Positions 13,444-14,320 of a stretch of DNA of 14,320 nucleotides are shown here, piece by piece. The notes beneath the pieces are model-generated. The model did no database searches. It saw only the letters and a program-made list of their open reading frames with translations, and was not told where the DNA came from. The translations under genes and the position numbers were made by a program. This DNA comes from an uncultured Eubacteriales bacterium (GTDB taxonomy: Bacteria; Bacillota; Clostridia; Christensenellales; Pumilibacteraceae). The stretch spans positions 1-14,320 of the forward strand of contig UQSP01000047.1 in the NCBI GenBank assembly GCA_900543755.1, read 5' to 3'. The first letter of the stretch is position 1, and the number at the start of each line of letters is the position of its first letter.

Positions 13444-14135
13444 GTAAAATCGTTTATAAAAATCATTTTTTGCTTTCGGACGATACCGAAAGCGTTTTAC
13501 GCGGTAAAAAACAAGGAGTATCGTTCTTTAACGTTGCGTCTTCTCATCCCGAGAAATTCGACGGAATGGAGGGAGTGACGGTCTTTAAACGCGTCAATAA
13601 ACCCGAAGACGCCTGTTTCGGCGCGCTTGCGCTTATGGATTTAACGGACGATAAAATCGTGGACGCGGTTTCGGAAGCGGTTTTGGGTAATGGAGCCAAG
13701 CTCATTGCCGCCGCAGGTTACAGCCTTGACGAAACTGGACTTATTGATGTAAAGTTTCATCTTTCACCCGTTCAATACCTGCATAAACTCGGGTTGCTGG
13801 AAAAGTGCACCGTTGTAGGCGGCGTTTATCTGGACCGCGACGACGTGGACCTTATGGCTCAATGCGGGACAAGCCTTATCCTTTGCCCGACGTGCTCGAT
13901 GGGATACGGATTCGGAATACCCCATTTCAAGGCTTATTGTAAAAAATTAAATGTGTATTTCGGCAGCGGCGACAACCGCTTTAACCGTAACGGATGTATG
14001 CTTGCGGAGGCACGCACCATGTACCTTGGCAGCAACAGCGATATGCGATCGGATTGTTCGGTGGACTTGGAAACGCTTTTTGCCTGTTTTTCTTCCCATA
14101 CACCGCCCAACGCTGAAGAACTGCTTTTTTCTTAA
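13440..14135 (+). CDS. Short amidohydrolase-like protein lacking metal ligands, probable pseudoenzyme
   Basis: This 231-residue protein resembles the C-terminal half of MtaD/SsnA-type amidohydrolases (SAH/MTA deaminases, about 400-450 residues). The visible likeness is SPVQYLHKLGLL (109-120), VVGGVYLDRDDVDLM (125-139), LCPTCSMGYGFGIP (148-161) and VYFGSGDNRFN (172-182). These correspond to the family's PVxYL, AHCVHLxxxDI, CPxSNxxLGxGI and LGTDxxxSN blocks. The His of AHCVH is Gly here and GTD has become GSGD. The N-terminal HxH motif is absent and I see no separate upstream piece: galU abuts directly. The GTG start at 13440 overlaps the galU stop (GTGA), so expression is coupled to galU. The frame is open with normal codon use, which argues for a maintained protein, not decay. 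Function unknown; the family relation is moderately sure. Confidence 0.65.
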   Translation: MSKIVYKNHFLLSDDTESVLRGKKQGVSFFNVASSHPEKFDGMEGVTVFKRVNKPEDACFGALALMDLTDDKIVDAVSEAVLGNGAKLIAAAGYSLDETGLIDVKFHLSPVQYLHKLGLLEKCTVVGGVYLDRDDVDLMAQCGTSLILCPTCSMGYGFGIPHFKAYCKKLNVYFGSGDNRFNRNGCMLAEARTMYLGSNSDMRSDCSVDLETLFACFSSHTPPNAEELLFS

Positions 14136-14190
14136 GGAAAATCAAACCGCGTAAAATATATTTTATTGCATTTTTTTTGAAAAAAAACGG

Positions 14191-14219
14191 TTGACAAACA
14201 TTTGCATATTTAGTATAAT
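14191..14219 (+). promoter_or_regulatory. Perfect consensus SigA promoter of the tRNA-Leu gene
   Basis: TTGACA (14191-14196) and TATAAT (14214-14219) are separated by exactly 17 bases. The start would fall near 14226, about 9 bases before the tRNA. The perfect match to consensus fits strong stable-RNA expression and shows that the organism's main sigma factor uses the classic boxes. An AT-rich tract of alternating T and A runs (14173-14188) lies upstream and could act as an UP element. Confidence 0.9.
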
Positions 14220-14234
14220 AGTCAAGTCATCTGC

Positions 14235-14272
14235 GCGAGGGTGGCGGAACTGGCAGACGCGCACGTTTGAGG
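14235..14272 (+). tRNA. tRNA-Leu(GAG), 5' part only, cut by adapter sequence
   Basis: The first 38 bases of a leucine tRNA are present: acceptor strand GCGAGGG (14235-14241), TG at positions 8-9, the D arm with GGCGGAACTGGCAGAC typical of tRNA-Leu, anticodon stem CACGT and loop start TTGAGG. The anticodon is GAG (14269-14271), reading CUC/CUU. The gene stops at 14272 because the following bases are sequencing adapter, so the long variable arm and T arm are missing. This is an assembly edge, not a broken gene. Confidence 0.85.
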
Positions 14273-14320
14273 CTGTCTCTTATACACATCTCCGAGCCCA
14301 CGAGACATGCGCAGATCTCG
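14273..14320 (+). other. Illumina Nextera (Tn5) adapter contamination
   Basis: Bases 14273-14291 are the 19-base Tn5 mosaic end CTGTCTCTTATACACATCT. It is followed by the Nextera read-2 adapter part CCGAGCCCACGAGAC (14292-14306), an 8-base index ATGCGCAG (14307-14314) and the first six bases ATCTCG of the P7 flow-cell sequence (14315-14320). This is library construct sequence, not genomic DNA. The true genomic sequence ends at 14272. Confidence 0.98.

Noticed and set aside
14273..14291. Tn5/IS50-type mosaic end, suggesting a transposon inserted in the tRNA gene
   Set aside because: It is followed directly by Nextera adapter, index and P7 sequence, so it is a library artefact.

Overview
The window looks like a chromosomal contig end from an uncultured or little-studied member of the Bacillota, class Clostridia. 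The evidence is the gene order dgt, dnaG, sigma factor, rpoD, trmK, NIF3-like, which is typical of clostridial genomes. Strong AGGAGG-type ribosome binding sites, TTG and GTG starts, and consensus SigA promoters agree with this. A finer placement (for example Christensenellales-like gut lineages) would be a guess. All real genes lie on the plus strand. No CRISPR array, insertion sequence, phage gene or defence system was seen.

Layout. Bases 1-701 hold a promoter and a DUF1003 membrane protein. A gap of about 770 bases follows, empty except for a strong extended -10 promoter and a structured leader in front of a three-domain flavin/iron-sulfur oxidoreductase of the 2,4-dienoyl-CoA reductase / enoate reductase type (1470-3524), which ends at a good intrinsic terminator. 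Next comes a DUF3810 membrane protein with an HExxH motif (3818-4903), probably translated from a leaderless mRNA. Bases 5032-11630 are the macromolecular-synthesis cluster: a dNTP triphosphohydrolase, DNA primase, two tandem RpoD-type sigma factors, the tRNA m1A22 methyltransferase TrmK and a NIF3-like metal protein. Genes here overlap or sit close together, with several cases of likely translational coupling. A coiled-coil zinc-ribbon protein (11721-12434), a divergent GalU-type nucleotidyltransferase (12571-13443) and an overlapping amidohydrolase-like protein without its metal ligands (13440-14135) follow. The window ends in the 5' half of a tRNA-Leu(GAG) gene, cut off by Illumina Nextera adapter sequence that is not genomic.

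How the genes work together. The central cluster ties nucleotide-pool control (dgt), replication priming (dnaG), promoter recognition (the two sigma factors) and tRNA modification (trmK) into one transcription unit. The most interesting biology is the pair of primary-type sigma factors. The downstream one looks like the true housekeeping SigA but carries a duplicated region-1.1-like N-terminal module. The upstream one keeps the -10 and -35 contact residues but has changed the extended -10 residues and the sigma finger, so it may be an alternative 'second SigA'. The second point of interest is the GalU / pseudo-amidohydrolase pair. The last 48 bases are a sequencing artefact and should be trimmed.
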